Origin: Pseudomonas sp. Leaf48
GTDB lineage: Bacteria; Pseudomonadota; Gammaproteobacteria; Pseudomonadales; Pseudomonadaceae
Length of the DNA: 64,000 bases
Reading direction: 5' to 3'
NCBI RefSeq assembly: GCF_001421885.1
Contig: NZ_LMLH01000028.1
Location: forward strand, 23,757-87,756
Position numbers and translations under genes: made by a program. The notes beneath the pieces are model-generated. The model ran no database searches. It had not been told where the DNA came from and saw only the letters and a program-made list of their open reading frames with translations. Positions 48,374 to 57,469 of the stretch are shown one piece after another (the first letter of the stretch is position 1; each line of letters starts with the position of its first letter).

Positions 48374-49801
48374 ATGCCCAACCGCCCGCCTCTCGACGCT
48401 GTCACCGCCCGCTGGATACCGTGGGTCGTGGCCATTGCCTTCTTCATGCAGTCCCTCGACGGGACGATCCTCAATACCGCCTTGCCGGCCATGGCCGCAG
48501 ACCTGGCGGAAGACCCGCTGCGCATGCAGGGCGTGATCATCGCCTACATGCTCACGGTCGCCTTGCTGATTCCCGCCTCTGGCTGGATCGCCGACCGCTT
48601 CGGCACCAAGAAAATCTTCTTCAGCGCGATTCTGCTGTTCAGCCTCGGCTCGCTGCTCTGCGCATTGTCCACCAGCCTGACCCAGTTGAACGGCGCCCGG
48701 GTGATTCAGGGCCTGGGCGGTGCGCTGATGCTGCCGGTCGGGCGGCTGGTGGTGCTACGCGCCTACCCGCGCTCGGAACTGGTGCGGATCATGGGCTTCA
48801 TCACCATTCCCGGCCTGCTCGGACCGTTGATCGGCCCGACCATGGGTGGCTGGATGGTGCAATACCTGACCTGGCACTGGATTTTCCTGATCAACCTGCC
48901 GGTGGGGCTGGTCGGTTGCTACGCCGTGTGGAAATTCATCCCCGACCTGCGCGGTTCCGAGCGTACCCGTTTCGATAGCCTGGGCTTCGTGCTGTTCGGC
49001 GCGGCCATGATTCTGATCACCGTCGCCATGGAAGGCCTGGGCGAACTGCACCTGCCGCACTTGCGAGTGATGCTGCTGCTGTTCGCCGGCATGGCGTGCC
49101 TCGCGGCCTACTGGTTGCGCGCCGGACATATCGAGAACCCGCTGTTTGCACCGTCGCTGTTCAAGACCCGGACTTTCGCCGTCGGCATCCTCGGCAACCT
49201 GTTCGCCCGCCTCGGCAGCGGCGCGCTCCCCTTTCTGGTGCCGTTGTTGCTGCAAGTCGCATTGGGCTATTCGCCGTCCCAGGCCGGGATGAGCATGCTG
49301 CCGCTGGCTGCAGCGGCGATGGTCGCCAAGTGGGTGGCGCGGCCGCTGATCGAGCGCCTGGGGTATCGCATCGTGCTCACCGGCAACACCCTCGCCTTGG
49401 GAATCATGCTGGCGGGCATGGGCCTGGTCAGCGAACAGACGCCGTACTGGCTGCTGTTGTGCCTGCTGGCGGTTCTCGGCGCGATCAACTCCTTGCAGTT
49501 CACCGCGATGAACACCGTGACCCTGATTGACCTCGACGACGCCAGTGCCAGCAGCGGCAACAGCCTGTTGTCGGTGGTCGCGCAATTGTCCCTGAGCCTG
49601 GGGGTGGCCTGTGCCGGTGCGCTGCTCGGCGGGTTTACGGCGGAAATCGGAAATGACGGCGTCGAGACCGTATTGGGTGCATTCCAGCTGACGTTTGTAA
49701 CCGTTGGAATCATGGCCATGCTGGCCGCTACGATCTTCTCGCAGCTCTCAAAGGAAGACGGACGGCGCGTCAAACGTCCGGAACAGCACATCGAACCTTA
49801 G
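48374..49801 (+). CDS. MFS transporter, DHA2 (14-helix drug:proton antiporter) family
   Basis: A 475-residue inner-membrane exporter with 14 predicted helices. Motif A GWIADRFGTKKIFFSAI, the motif C-like GPLIGPTMGGW and the N-terminal AFFMQSLDGTILNTALPAMA fit the DHA2/EmrB-MdtD group. The start at 48374 (MPNRPPLD) follows CAGAGGTCCC. No adaptor or outer-membrane partner accompanies it. The substrate is unknown; toxic compounds or metabolites are exported by relatives. Confidence 0.85.
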   Translation: MPNRPPLDAVTARWIPWVVAIAFFMQSLDGTILNTALPAMAADLAEDPLRMQGVIIAYMLTVALLIPASGWIADRFGTKKIFFSAILLFSLGSLLCALSTSLTQLNGARVIQGLGGALMLPVGRLVVLRAYPRSELVRIMGFITIPGLLGPLIGPTMGGWMVQYLTWHWIFLINLPVGLVGCYAVWKFIPDLRGSERTRFDSLGFVLFGAAMILITVAMEGLGELHLPHLRVMLLLFAGMACLAAYWLRAGHIENPLFAPSLFKTRTFAVGILGNLFARLGSGALPFLVPLLLQVALGYSPSQAGMSMLPLAAAAMVAKWVARPLIERLGYRIVLTGNTLALGIMLAGMGLVSEQTPYWLLLCLLAVLGAINSLQFTAMNTVTLIDLDDASASSGNSLLSVVAQLSLSLGVACAGALLGGFTAEIGNDGVETVLGAFQLTFVTVGIMAMLAATIFSQLSKEDGRRVKRPEQHIEP

Positions 49802-49858
49802 GGCGAATGGCCACTGGGCTGGTACACTGCGCGACATTTTGTTTTGCAGGCCAGTCCC

Positions 49859-51244
49859 GTGACCACCATCGCCACCGAATTTAATACTTTGCCGCTGTCC
49901 GCCGCCATGCTGGCTAACCTCGACTCCCTCGGTTATGCCCAGATGACGCCGATCCAGGCGCAAAGCTTGCCGGTGATCCTCAAGGGGATGGACCTGATTG
50001 CCCAGGCCAAGACCGGCAGCGGCAAGACTGCCGCCTTCGGTATCGGCCTGCTGAACCCGATCAATCCGCGCTATTTCGGCTGCCAGGCATTGATTCTTTG
50101 CCCGACCCGCGAGCTGGCTGACCAGGTTGCCAAGGAAATCCGTCGCCTGGCCCGTGCCGAAGACAACATCAAGGTTCTGACCCTGTGCGGAGGCGTGTCC
50201 CTCGGCCCGCAGATCGCTTCGCTGGAGCACGGCGCGCATATCATCGTCGGCACCCCGGGGCGCATCCAGCAGCACCTGCGCAAAGGTTCGCTGGTGCTTC
50301 ACGGCCTGAACACCCTGATCCTCGACGAAGCCGACCGCATGCTCGACATGGGTTTCTACGATTCCATCGAAGAAATCATCATGCAGGCCCCGGAGCGCCG
50401 CCAGACCCTGCTGTTCTCCGCCACCTACCCGGTAGGTATCAAGCAGTTGGCCTCGAAATTCATGCGCAACCCGCAGCAGGTGAAGGCCGAGGCGTTCCAC
50501 GACGACACTCAGATCGAGCAACGTTTCTACGAGATATCCCCGGAAGAGCGCATGAGCGCCGTGACCAAGGTCCTGGGCCACTTCCGCCCGGCGTCCTGTG
50601 TAGCATTCTGCTTCACCAAGCAGCAGGTGCAGGAAACCGTCGATCACCTGACCGCCAAAGGCATCTCCGCGGTCGGCCTGCACGGCGATCTGGAACAGCG
50701 CGACCGCGACCAGGTACTGGCCATGTTCGCCAACCGCAGTACTTCGGTACTGGTTGCCACCGACGTTGCCGCCCGCGGCCTTGATATCGATTCCCTGGAC
50801 ATGGTGATCAACGTCGAGCTGGCCCGTGATTCGGAAATCCACATCCACCGCGTGGGCCGTACCGGCCGTGCCGGTGAGAAAGGCCTCGCGATCAGCCTGG
50901 TCGCACCGTCCGAAGCCCAGCGTGCGCAGGCCATCGAGCAGTTGCAGAAATCGCCGTTGACCTGGGATCAGGTAGACAACCTCACCAATCAGGGCGGTGG
51001 CCCGCTGCTGCCGCAGATGAGTACCCTGTGCATCGGTGCTGGCCGTAAAGACAAGGTTCGTCCGGGCGACATTCTGGGCGCACTCACCGGTGATGCCGGC
51101 ATCCCCGGCGCCCAGGTCGGCAAGATCGCGATCTTCGACTTCCAGGCCTACGTGGCCGTGGAACGTGGCATCGCCAAGCAGGCCTTGCAGCGTTTGAACG
51201 ATGGCAAAATCAAAGGCCGCTCGTTGCGCGTGCGTATTTTGTAA
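49859..51244 (+). CDS. dbpA: ATP-dependent RNA helicase DbpA
   Basis: A 461-residue DEAD-box helicase that binds hairpin 92 of 23S rRNA during large-subunit assembly. It has the Q motif, Walker A AKTGSGKT, DEAD motif ILDEADRML, SAT in LFSATYPVG, and HRVGRTGRAG. The C-terminal 70 residues (VRPGDILGALTGDAGIPGAQ, then VGKIAIFDFQAYVAVER) are the DbpA RNA-binding domain. The GTG at 49859 is chosen because an AGG lies upstream; a TTG at 49844 is possible but has no ribosome-binding site. Confidence 0.95.
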   Translation: MTTIATEFNTLPLSAAMLANLDSLGYAQMTPIQAQSLPVILKGMDLIAQAKTGSGKTAAFGIGLLNPINPRYFGCQALILCPTRELADQVAKEIRRLARAEDNIKVLTLCGGVSLGPQIASLEHGAHIIVGTPGRIQQHLRKGSLVLHGLNTLILDEADRMLDMGFYDSIEEIIMQAPERRQTLLFSATYPVGIKQLASKFMRNPQQVKAEAFHDDTQIEQRFYEISPEERMSAVTKVLGHFRPASCVAFCFTKQQVQETVDHLTAKGISAVGLHGDLEQRDRDQVLAMFANRSTSVLVATDVAARGLDIDSLDMVINVELARDSEIHIHRVGRTGRAGEKGLAISLVAPSEAQRAQAIEQLQKSPLTWDQVDNLTNQGGGPLLPQMSTLCIGAGRKDKVRPGDILGALTGDAGIPGAQVGKIAIFDFQAYVAVERGIAKQALQRLNDGKIKGRSLRVRIL

Positions 51245-51270
51245 GCGATCTTCCAATCAAAGAAGGTCCC

Positions 51271-51362
51271 CTGTGGGAGCGGGCTTGCTCGCGAAAGCGG
51301 TCTATCAGTCGACATTGATGTTGAATGTGATGGCCCCATCGCGAGCAAGCCCGCTCCCACAG
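51271..51362. repeat. REPIN
   Basis: Inverted GTGGGAGCGGGCTTGCTCGC pair just after dbpA. Confidence 0.9.
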
Positions 51363-51397
51363 TTTGTTTTGTGGTGATACATCGAGAGGACACCGTT

Positions 51398-52576
51398 TTG
51401 CGCTCTACCGAAGTCGTGATCATTGGCGCTGGCGCCGCAGGGTTGATGTGTGCACTGACCGCCGCCGGGCGTGGGCGCAAAGTGTTGTTGCTCGACCACG
51501 CCAACAAGGCTGGCAAGAAAATCCTGATGTCGGGCGGTGGACGCTGCAATTTCACCAACATGTACACAGAACCGGGCAATTTCCTTTCGCAGAATGCGCA
51601 TTTCTGCAAATCTGCCCTGGCCCGCTATACCCAGTGGGACTTCATCGGCATGGTGGCCAAGCACGGCGTGCCATACCACGAGAAAAAACTCGGCCAGCTG
51701 TTCTGCGATAACAAATCCAGCGACATCCTCGAAATGCTGCTCAACGAGTGCGATCAGGTCGGCGTCAGCCTGCACCTGGACACCTCGATCCAGACCATCG
51801 AGAAACTCGAAAGCGGTTACCTGCTGGACACCACGCTCGACCAGATCACCTGCGAATCCCTGGTAATCGCCACCGGCGGCCTGTCGATCCCGACTCTGGG
51901 TGCCACCGGTTTCGGCTATCAGGTGGCCAGGCAATTCGGCCACGAACTGCTGCCGACCCGCGCCGGCCTGGTGCCGTTCACCATTACCGATCAGCTCAAG
52001 GTCCTGTGCACCGAGTTGTCCGGTACGTCGGTGGATTGCCTGGTGAGCTGCAACGACCAGAGCTTTCGCGAGAACATCCTGTTCACCCACCGCGGCCTCA
52101 GCGGCCCGGCGATCCTGCAGATTTCCTCGTTCTGGGAATCCGGCGACACCGTTGAAATCAACCTGATGCCGGACCACGACGTGCCGAGCTGGCTGCAACA
52201 GCAGCAAGCCGAACGTCCGAACAGCGAACTGAAAACCCTGCTCGGAGAAATTTTCACCAAGAAAATGGCCAACCTGCTGGCGGACAACTGGTTCGTCTCC
52301 AAACCGATGAAGCAGTACACCCATGCGGAACTGGCGGACATCGCGGAAAAACTGGCGAGCTGGAAAGTGGTCCCGGCCGGCACCGAAGGCTATCGCACCG
52401 CCGAAGTGACCCTGGGCGGCGTCAACACCAACGAGGTGTCTTCCAAGACCATGGAATCGTTGAAAAGCCCCGGCTTGTATTTCATCGGCGAAGTGCTCGA
52501 TGTCACCGGGCACCTGGGCGGTTTCAACTTCCAGTGGGCCTGGGCATCCGGCTACGCCGCCGCGCAGTACGTCTGA
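51398..52576 (+). CDS. HI0933/YhiN-family flavoprotein (aminoacetone oxidase-like)
   Basis: A 392-residue FAD-dependent protein with the N-terminal GxGxxG motif in VVIIGAGAAGLMCALTAAGR, SGGGRCNFTN near residue 45, and the C-terminal GLYFIGEVLDVTGHLGGFNF with the family's GGYN-like end. The TTG at 51398 has a GAGAGGA site eight bases upstream and gives the usual length; the frame also extends to a GTG at 51371. Relatives are annotated as aminoacetone oxidases, but the natural substrate is not established. Confidence 0.85.
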   Translation: MRSTEVVIIGAGAAGLMCALTAAGRGRKVLLLDHANKAGKKILMSGGGRCNFTNMYTEPGNFLSQNAHFCKSALARYTQWDFIGMVAKHGVPYHEKKLGQLFCDNKSSDILEMLLNECDQVGVSLHLDTSIQTIEKLESGYLLDTTLDQITCESLVIATGGLSIPTLGATGFGYQVARQFGHELLPTRAGLVPFTITDQLKVLCTELSGTSVDCLVSCNDQSFRENILFTHRGLSGPAILQISSFWESGDTVEINLMPDHDVPSWLQQQQAERPNSELKTLLGEIFTKKMANLLADNWFVSKPMKQYTHAELADIAEKLASWKVVPAGTEGYRTAEVTLGGVNTNEVSSKTMESLKSPGLYFIGEVLDVTGHLGGFNFQWAWASGYAAAQYV

Positions 52577-52599
52577 CCAACTGGCGTACACAAAACAAC

Positions 52600-52689
52600 T
52601 GTGGGAGCGGGCTTGCTCGCGAAAGCGTCGGATCAGTCAACATTGATGTTGAATGACACACCGCCTTCGCGAGCAAGCCCGCTCCCACA
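52600..52689. repeat. REPIN
   Basis: Inverted GTGGGAGCGGGCTTGCTCGC pair between the flavoprotein and YccS-like genes. Confidence 0.9.
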
Positions 52690-52826
52690 TTGGGTCTGTG
52701 ATGATTTGCAGAGTGTATTCGCACAAGGAAGGAACAGATTTTGCTGTCTGATGTGATCGCCGCCATTGCGTCGACGTCATTAGTGGCTCAATTTAGCGTC
52801 ATTGCCTCGGAAGGCCTTCGCACTTC

Positions 52827-55010
52827 ATGTCATCGACTTCGTTCAGCCAGTCTCTGCGTCGCCTTTGGGCGCTGGATAAATTCAGCTACAGCGTGCGGGT
52901 GTTCATCGCCCTGACCGGCACCATGGCGCTGTGTTGGTATCAGGATGAAATGGGCCTGTTGATCCCGTTGTTCCTGGGGATCATTGCCAGCGCCCTGGCT
53001 GAAACCGACGACAGTTGGCAGGGCCGTCTCAATGCACTGGCGGTCACGCTGGTGTGTTTCCTGGTCGCTTCGCTGTCCGTCGAACTGCTATTCCCCTACC
53101 CGAAAATCTTTATCGTCGCCTTCGCCCTGGCTGCCTTCTGCCTGACCATGCTCGGCGCCCTCGGCGAACGCTATGGCGCGATTGCTTCAGCGACCTTGAT
53201 CCTGTCGGTCTACACCATGATCGGCGTGGACCAGCGTGGTGGTGCGGTCACCGATGTCTGGCACGAACCGGTGCTGCTGGTGGCCGGTGCAGCCTGGTAC
53301 GGTCTGCTTTCAGTGCTTTGGCAGGCGCTGTTCTCCAACCAGCCTGTACAGCAGAGCCTCGCGCGGCTGTTCCGGGAGCTGGGGTTTTACCTGAAGCTCA
53401 AATCATCGCTGTTCGAACCGATCCGGCAAATGGACGTTGAAGCGCGACGCCTGGAGCTGGCCCAGCAGAACGGCCGGGTGGTGGCGGCGATGAATGCGGC
53501 CAAGGAAATCATCCTGCATCGGGTTGGCAACGCCCGGCCGGGATCGAAAGTCAGTCGCTACCTCAAGCTGTACTTCCTCGCCCAGGATATCCACGAGCGC
53601 GCCAGCTCATCGCACTACCCCTACAACGCCCTGGCCGAAGCATTCTTCCACAGCGACGTGCTGTTCCGCTGTCAGCGCCTGCTGCGCCAGCAAGGCAAGG
53701 CCTGCCGGGCACTGGCCGAATCGATCCAGATGCGCCAGCCATTCATCTATGACGCCAGCTTCGCTGAAGCCCTGAGCGACCTGGACGCCTCCCTCGAACA
53801 CCTGCGGGTGCAGAGCAACCCAGCCTGGCGCGGCTTGCTCCGCTCCTTGCGGGCACTGGCGGCGAACCTGGGTACCCTCGACCACCTGCTCAGCGACGCG
53901 AGCAACCCTGATGCCCTGGCCGACGCCACTGACAGTAGCCTGCTCGATCGCTCGCCACGCAACCTCAAGGACGTGTGGACCCGCCTGCGTACGCAACTCA
54001 CGCCGACCTCGCTGCTGTTCCGCCACGCCCTGCGATTGCCCCTGGCCTTGAGCATCGGCTACGCCATGGTGCATTTGATCCACCCTTCCCAAGGCTACTG
54101 GATCATCCTCACCACGCTGTTTGTCTGCCAACCGAACTACGGCGCGACACGACGCAAACTCGGCCAGCGGATCATCGGCACCGCCTTTGGCCTGACGCTG
54201 GCCTGGGCGCTGTTCGATCTGTTCCCGAACCCGCTGATCCAGTCATGCTTCGCCATCGCCGCCGGGGTGGTGTTCTTTATCAATCGCACCACCCGCTACA
54301 CCCTGGCGACGGCGGCAATTACCTTGATGGTGCTGTTCTGCTTCAACCAGGTGGGCGACGGTTACGGGCTGTTCCTGCCACGACTGCTCGATACCTTGCT
54401 CGGCAGCCTGATCGCCGGGCTGGCGGTGTTTCTGTTCCTGCCGGACTGGCAAGGCCGACGCCTGAACAAGGTGCTGGCCAATACGCTGACCTGCAACAGC
54501 ATTTACCTGCGCCAGATCATGCAGCAGTACGCCGCCGGCAAGAGCGACGACCTGGCCTACCGCCTCGCCCGACGCAACGCACACAACGCCGACGCTGCGC
54601 TGTCGACCACCTTGGCGAACATGCTGATGGAGCCGGGGCACTTCCGTAAGGAGGCGGATGTCGGCTTTCGCTTCCTGGTGCTGTCACACACGCTGCTCAG
54701 CTATTTGTCAGGCTTGGGGGCACACCGGGAAACGCAGTTGCCGGCCGATGTTCGCGAGCACCTGATCGAAGGCGCCGGGGTGAAGCTCGCCACCAGCATC
54801 GACGAAATAGCCCAGGGGCTGGCCAGTAAATCCTCGATTGCGATCCAGAGCGACGAAGAAGAGGCGCTGGCCGATACCCTTGAGCAGATGCCCGATGAAA
54901 TCGATGAAGGCCAGCGGTTGGTGCAGACACAACTGGCGTTGATCTGCCGGCAATTGGGACCGTTGCGGACGCTGGCGGCGCATCTGATCAAGGACACCAG
55001 CGAAGCTTGA
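52827..55010 (+). CDS. yccS: YccS/YhfK-type FUSC membrane protein
   Basis: A 727-residue inner-membrane protein with two blocks of about five membrane helices (residues about 20-160 and 395-530). Each is followed by a cytoplasmic domain, the layout of the YccS/FUSC family related to p-hydroxybenzoic acid efflux subunit AaeB. The second block begins LRLPLALSIGYAMVHLIHPS and runs into QGYWIILTTLFVCQPNYGAT, the FUSC signature. Substrate unknown. The start is the first ATG, without a strong ribosome-binding site. Confidence 0.85.
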   Translation: MSSTSFSQSLRRLWALDKFSYSVRVFIALTGTMALCWYQDEMGLLIPLFLGIIASALAETDDSWQGRLNALAVTLVCFLVASLSVELLFPYPKIFIVAFALAAFCLTMLGALGERYGAIASATLILSVYTMIGVDQRGGAVTDVWHEPVLLVAGAAWYGLLSVLWQALFSNQPVQQSLARLFRELGFYLKLKSSLFEPIRQMDVEARRLELAQQNGRVVAAMNAAKEIILHRVGNARPGSKVSRYLKLYFLAQDIHERASSSHYPYNALAEAFFHSDVLFRCQRLLRQQGKACRALAESIQMRQPFIYDASFAEALSDLDASLEHLRVQSNPAWRGLLRSLRALAANLGTLDHLLSDASNPDALADATDSSLLDRSPRNLKDVWTRLRTQLTPTSLLFRHALRLPLALSIGYAMVHLIHPSQGYWIILTTLFVCQPNYGATRRKLGQRIIGTAFGLTLAWALFDLFPNPLIQSCFAIAAGVVFFINRTTRYTLATAAITLMVLFCFNQVGDGYGLFLPRLLDTLLGSLIAGLAVFLFLPDWQGRRLNKVLANTLTCNSIYLRQIMQQYAAGKSDDLAYRLARRNAHNADAALSTTLANMLMEPGHFRKEADVGFRFLVLSHTLLSYLSGLGAHRETQLPADVREHLIEGAGVKLATSIDEIAQGLASKSSIAIQSDEEEALADTLEQMPDEIDEGQRLVQTQLALICRQLGPLRTLAAHLIKDTSEA

Positions 55011-55101
55011 GACATGCGGCGCCTGGAGGGGCCTCATCGCGAGCAGGCTCGCGATGAGGCCCGCTCAAACAACGCCGAACCCGCCGCTGGCAGCTAACGC
55101 C

Positions 55102-55839
55102 CTACATCCCATGCTGCCTCATCAACCTGGCATAACTCCCATCCGCCTTCATCGCCGCAATCGCGCGGTCGAAACCAGCGACGATCTGTTCGTGCTCCGG
55201 GTTCTTCAGGCTAACCAGAATGTGCAGACTGTTTTCGCTCAACGGCTTGGGCAGGAACTCCACGGCATTGCGCACCTTGGGCACTTCGCGAGCGAGGTAG
55301 TAACGGGCGACATATTCGTCTTCAAGGGTCAGTTTGACCCTGTTCGCCGCGACCATGCGCACTGCCATGGCGAAGCTGTGCACCGGGACTTTTTGCAACG
55401 ACTGGTCTTCATCGAAGGTCGATGAATAGGCGTAACCGCGCACCACCGCAATCGGATAGGTGTGCAGTTGCTGCAGATCATTGAATTCGATGGGGGCATC
55501 TTTGCGCTTGAGAAACCGCACGCGGTTGAGCAGGTACTGCGCGGAAAACTGGCCAAGTTTTGTGCGCTCGTCGTTGTACCAGGCGTTGACCAGCACGTCG
55601 TACCGCCCCTCGCCCACCCCCCGCAGAGCCCTCGCCCAGGGCACCTGTTCAAACTCACTGGCATAACCGGCCCTGGCCAGTGCGGTACTGACAATATCCG
55701 TGGCCAGGCCGCCATTGATCAACGTGGCATCGGTAAAGGGAGGCCAGGCATCGGCGACCAGACGCAGCCTGTCAGCGGACACCCCCTGGACCTGCAACAG
55801 CAATCCGATCAAGGCCAAAGCTCGATGCAATCGCGGCAT
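55102..55839 (-). CDS. Periplasmic solute-binding protein, family 3
   Basis: A 245-residue protein with a signal peptide (MPRLHRALALIGLLLQVQGV, cut after SA near residue 22). An amino-acid-type binding domain opens LVADAWPPFTDATLINGGLA and contains GEGRYDVLVNAWYNDERTKL. No permease or ATPase gene lies beside it, so it may be an orphan binding protein or a sensor rather than a transporter part. The upstream 256 bases show no other gene. Ligand unknown. Confidence 0.8.
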   Translation of the reverse strand: MPRLHRALALIGLLLQVQGVSADRLRLVADAWPPFTDATLINGGLATDIVSTALARAGYASEFEQVPWARALRGVGEGRYDVLVNAWYNDERTKLGQFSAQYLLNRVRFLKRKDAPIEFNDLQQLHTYPIAVVRGYAYSSTFDEDQSLQKVPVHSFAMAVRMVAANRVKLTLEDEYVARYYLAREVPKVRNAVEFLPKPLSENSLHILVSLKNPEHEQIVAGFDRAIAAMKADGSYARLMRQHGM

Positions 55840-56095
55840 GCTGGAAAATCCTTAGCGGGCGGTTTGCCCGGTGTGCTTTCAGCCAGAACCCCAAGGCCCC
55901 TTACCGGCATATCCCGGGTACTCAAAGTAGCTCATCGGAGCCACTGCAAAGCGCTTCATTGCAGAGTACACAAAGGCGGCGCAACCGCGAGCAATCAATG
56001 ATGGCATTTTGGACATTGTTACAGATTGATCCGCCATAAAGACTTCTGCCACCAGTGCGCTTAGTATCGGAGGTACGTTTTCAGGAAATCAAAAC

Positions 56096-56548
56096 ATGAC
56101 AGTCGATTGGATCTGCAAACACCACAGCGATCTGGGCAAAGAGCAGCTGTACGCCATTCTGCAGTTGCGTACCGAGGTATTTGTCGTCGAACAGAAATGC
56201 GTTTATCAGGACATTGATGGCCAGGATCTGGAAGGTGACACCTGCCACGTGATGGCCTGGGACGGCAACCGACTGGTGGCCTACCTGCGGCTGCTGGACC
56301 CGCAATCACAGGGTGGTGACGTGGTGATCGGCCGGGTGCTCACCGCACCGCACGCTCGTCGCAGTGGCCTGGGTCACGAGTTGATGGAGCAGGCGCTCAA
56401 GCAGATCGAAAAATACTGGCCCGACATGCCGGTCTATCTCTCGGCACAGGCACATTTGCAGGGGTATTACGGGCGATACGGGTTTGTCGTGTCGGGTGAG
56501 GAATATGTCGAGGATGGCATTCCACACATCGGGATGCGTCGCTCCTGA
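56096..56548 (+). CDS. elaA: GNAT acetyltransferase, ElaA type
   Basis: A 150-residue single-domain GNAT enzyme. The ElaA-like N-terminus has LYAILQLRTEVFVVEQKCVY, the acetyl-CoA binding segment is VLTAPHARRSGLGHELMEQA, and the end reads GYYGRYGFVVSGEEYVEDGI. It would transfer acetyl from acetyl-CoA to an unknown amine or protein. It stands alone. Confidence 0.88.
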   Translation: MTVDWICKHHSDLGKEQLYAILQLRTEVFVVEQKCVYQDIDGQDLEGDTCHVMAWDGNRLVAYLRLLDPQSQGGDVVIGRVLTAPHARRSGLGHELMEQALKQIEKYWPDMPVYLSAQAHLQGYYGRYGFVVSGEEYVEDGIPHIGMRRS

Positions 56549-56612
56549 AGTGCTTCAACCCGGATTGCCGCAGGGGATCCGGGTTATACGGCAGGCTGCA
56601 CAATACTGAAGC

Positions 56613-56909
56613 TCAGGGATACTCCAGCACTGCCTTGATCTGCTGCAGATTGCCCTCGATCCAGCCACGATCGATCGCGCCCCACTCGCGAATCCGGTAG
56701 CGCCCCGCATGGTTGCGCGCTCCCTCTTCCTGCTCGAACTCGCAAACAATATCCAGATCCGCCAAGGCCGCGATGGTGTCCTGGGCGGTGCGCCGTGGCA
56801 TGCCGGTGGCTTCGGTCAACGCCGGGACGCTGCTGGCCAGCCCGCTGTCGATCAGGTACGCCACGTACAAGCGGCGATAGAAACTGCTTTTGGTCTTGCT
56901 TACGTCCAT
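56613..56909 (-). CDS. Small winged-helix DNA-binding protein
   Basis: A 98-residue protein, MDVSKTKSSFYRRLYVAYLI, with a helix-turn-helix at residues 25-50 (ASSVPALTEATGMPRRTAQD) followed by a wing. It lies 22 bases after the YgjP-like gene on the same strand, so the two are probably co-transcribed. Regulatory targets are unknown. Confidence 0.75.
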   Translation of the reverse strand: MDVSKTKSSFYRRLYVAYLIDSGLASSVPALTEATGMPRRTAQDTIAALADLDIVCEFEQEEGARNHAGRYRIREWGAIDRGWIEGNLQQIKAVLEYP

Positions 56910-56931
56910 CTAACGCTCCTTGAAAGATCGT

Positions 56932-57423
56932 CTATTGCATATCCCGCCACGTCAGGTACACCCGAACATCAAACTCGACTTGGTGATACCCCGGCAACAT
57001 GTGCTCGCAAAGCTTGTAGAACGCCTTGTTGTGGTCCGATTCCTTGAAGTGTGCCAGTTCGTGCACCACGATCATTTTCAGGAACTGCGAAGGCGCATCC
57101 TTGAACAGCGAGGCAATGCGAATTTCCTTTTTGGCCTTGAGTTTGCCGCCCTGCACCCGGGAGATCGTGGTGTGCAGGCCAAGGGCTCGGTGAGTCAGGT
57201 CCAGACGGTTGTCGAACAGTACCTTGTCGATGGCCGGGGCATTGCGCAAGTATTCCTGCTTGAGGTCGAGCGCATAGGTGTACAGCGCCTTGTCACTCTG
57301 CACTGCGTGTTTTTCCGGGTAACGCTGGCTCAGGTAATCACCCAGCCGACCGTCGGTGATCAGTTGGCGCACCTGAGCCTGCAGGGAAGCGGGATAGGCC
57401 TGGAGGTATTTCAGAACGGTCAT
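56932..57423 (-). CDS. YgjP-like metallopeptidase domain protein
   Basis: A 163-residue protein whose C-terminal half carries the zinc motif VVHELAHFKESDHNKAFYKL with HExxH and a third histidine, as in the YgjP/DUF45 family. The N-terminal part is helical. No signal peptide, so cytoplasmic. It overlaps nothing and precedes the winged-helix gene. The function of this family is poorly known; proteolytic activity is predicted by the motif only. Confidence 0.82.
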   Translation of the reverse strand: MTVLKYLQAYPASLQAQVRQLITDGRLGDYLSQRYPEKHAVQSDKALYTYALDLKQEYLRNAPAIDKVLFDNRLDLTHRALGLHTTISRVQGGKLKAKKEIRIASLFKDAPSQFLKMIVVHELAHFKESDHNKAFYKLCEHMLPGYHQVEFDVRVYLTWRDMQ

Positions 57424-57469
57424 CGGGGCGGTAAATACAAGTCACGAAAAGATCGCCAGTGTAGCGAAT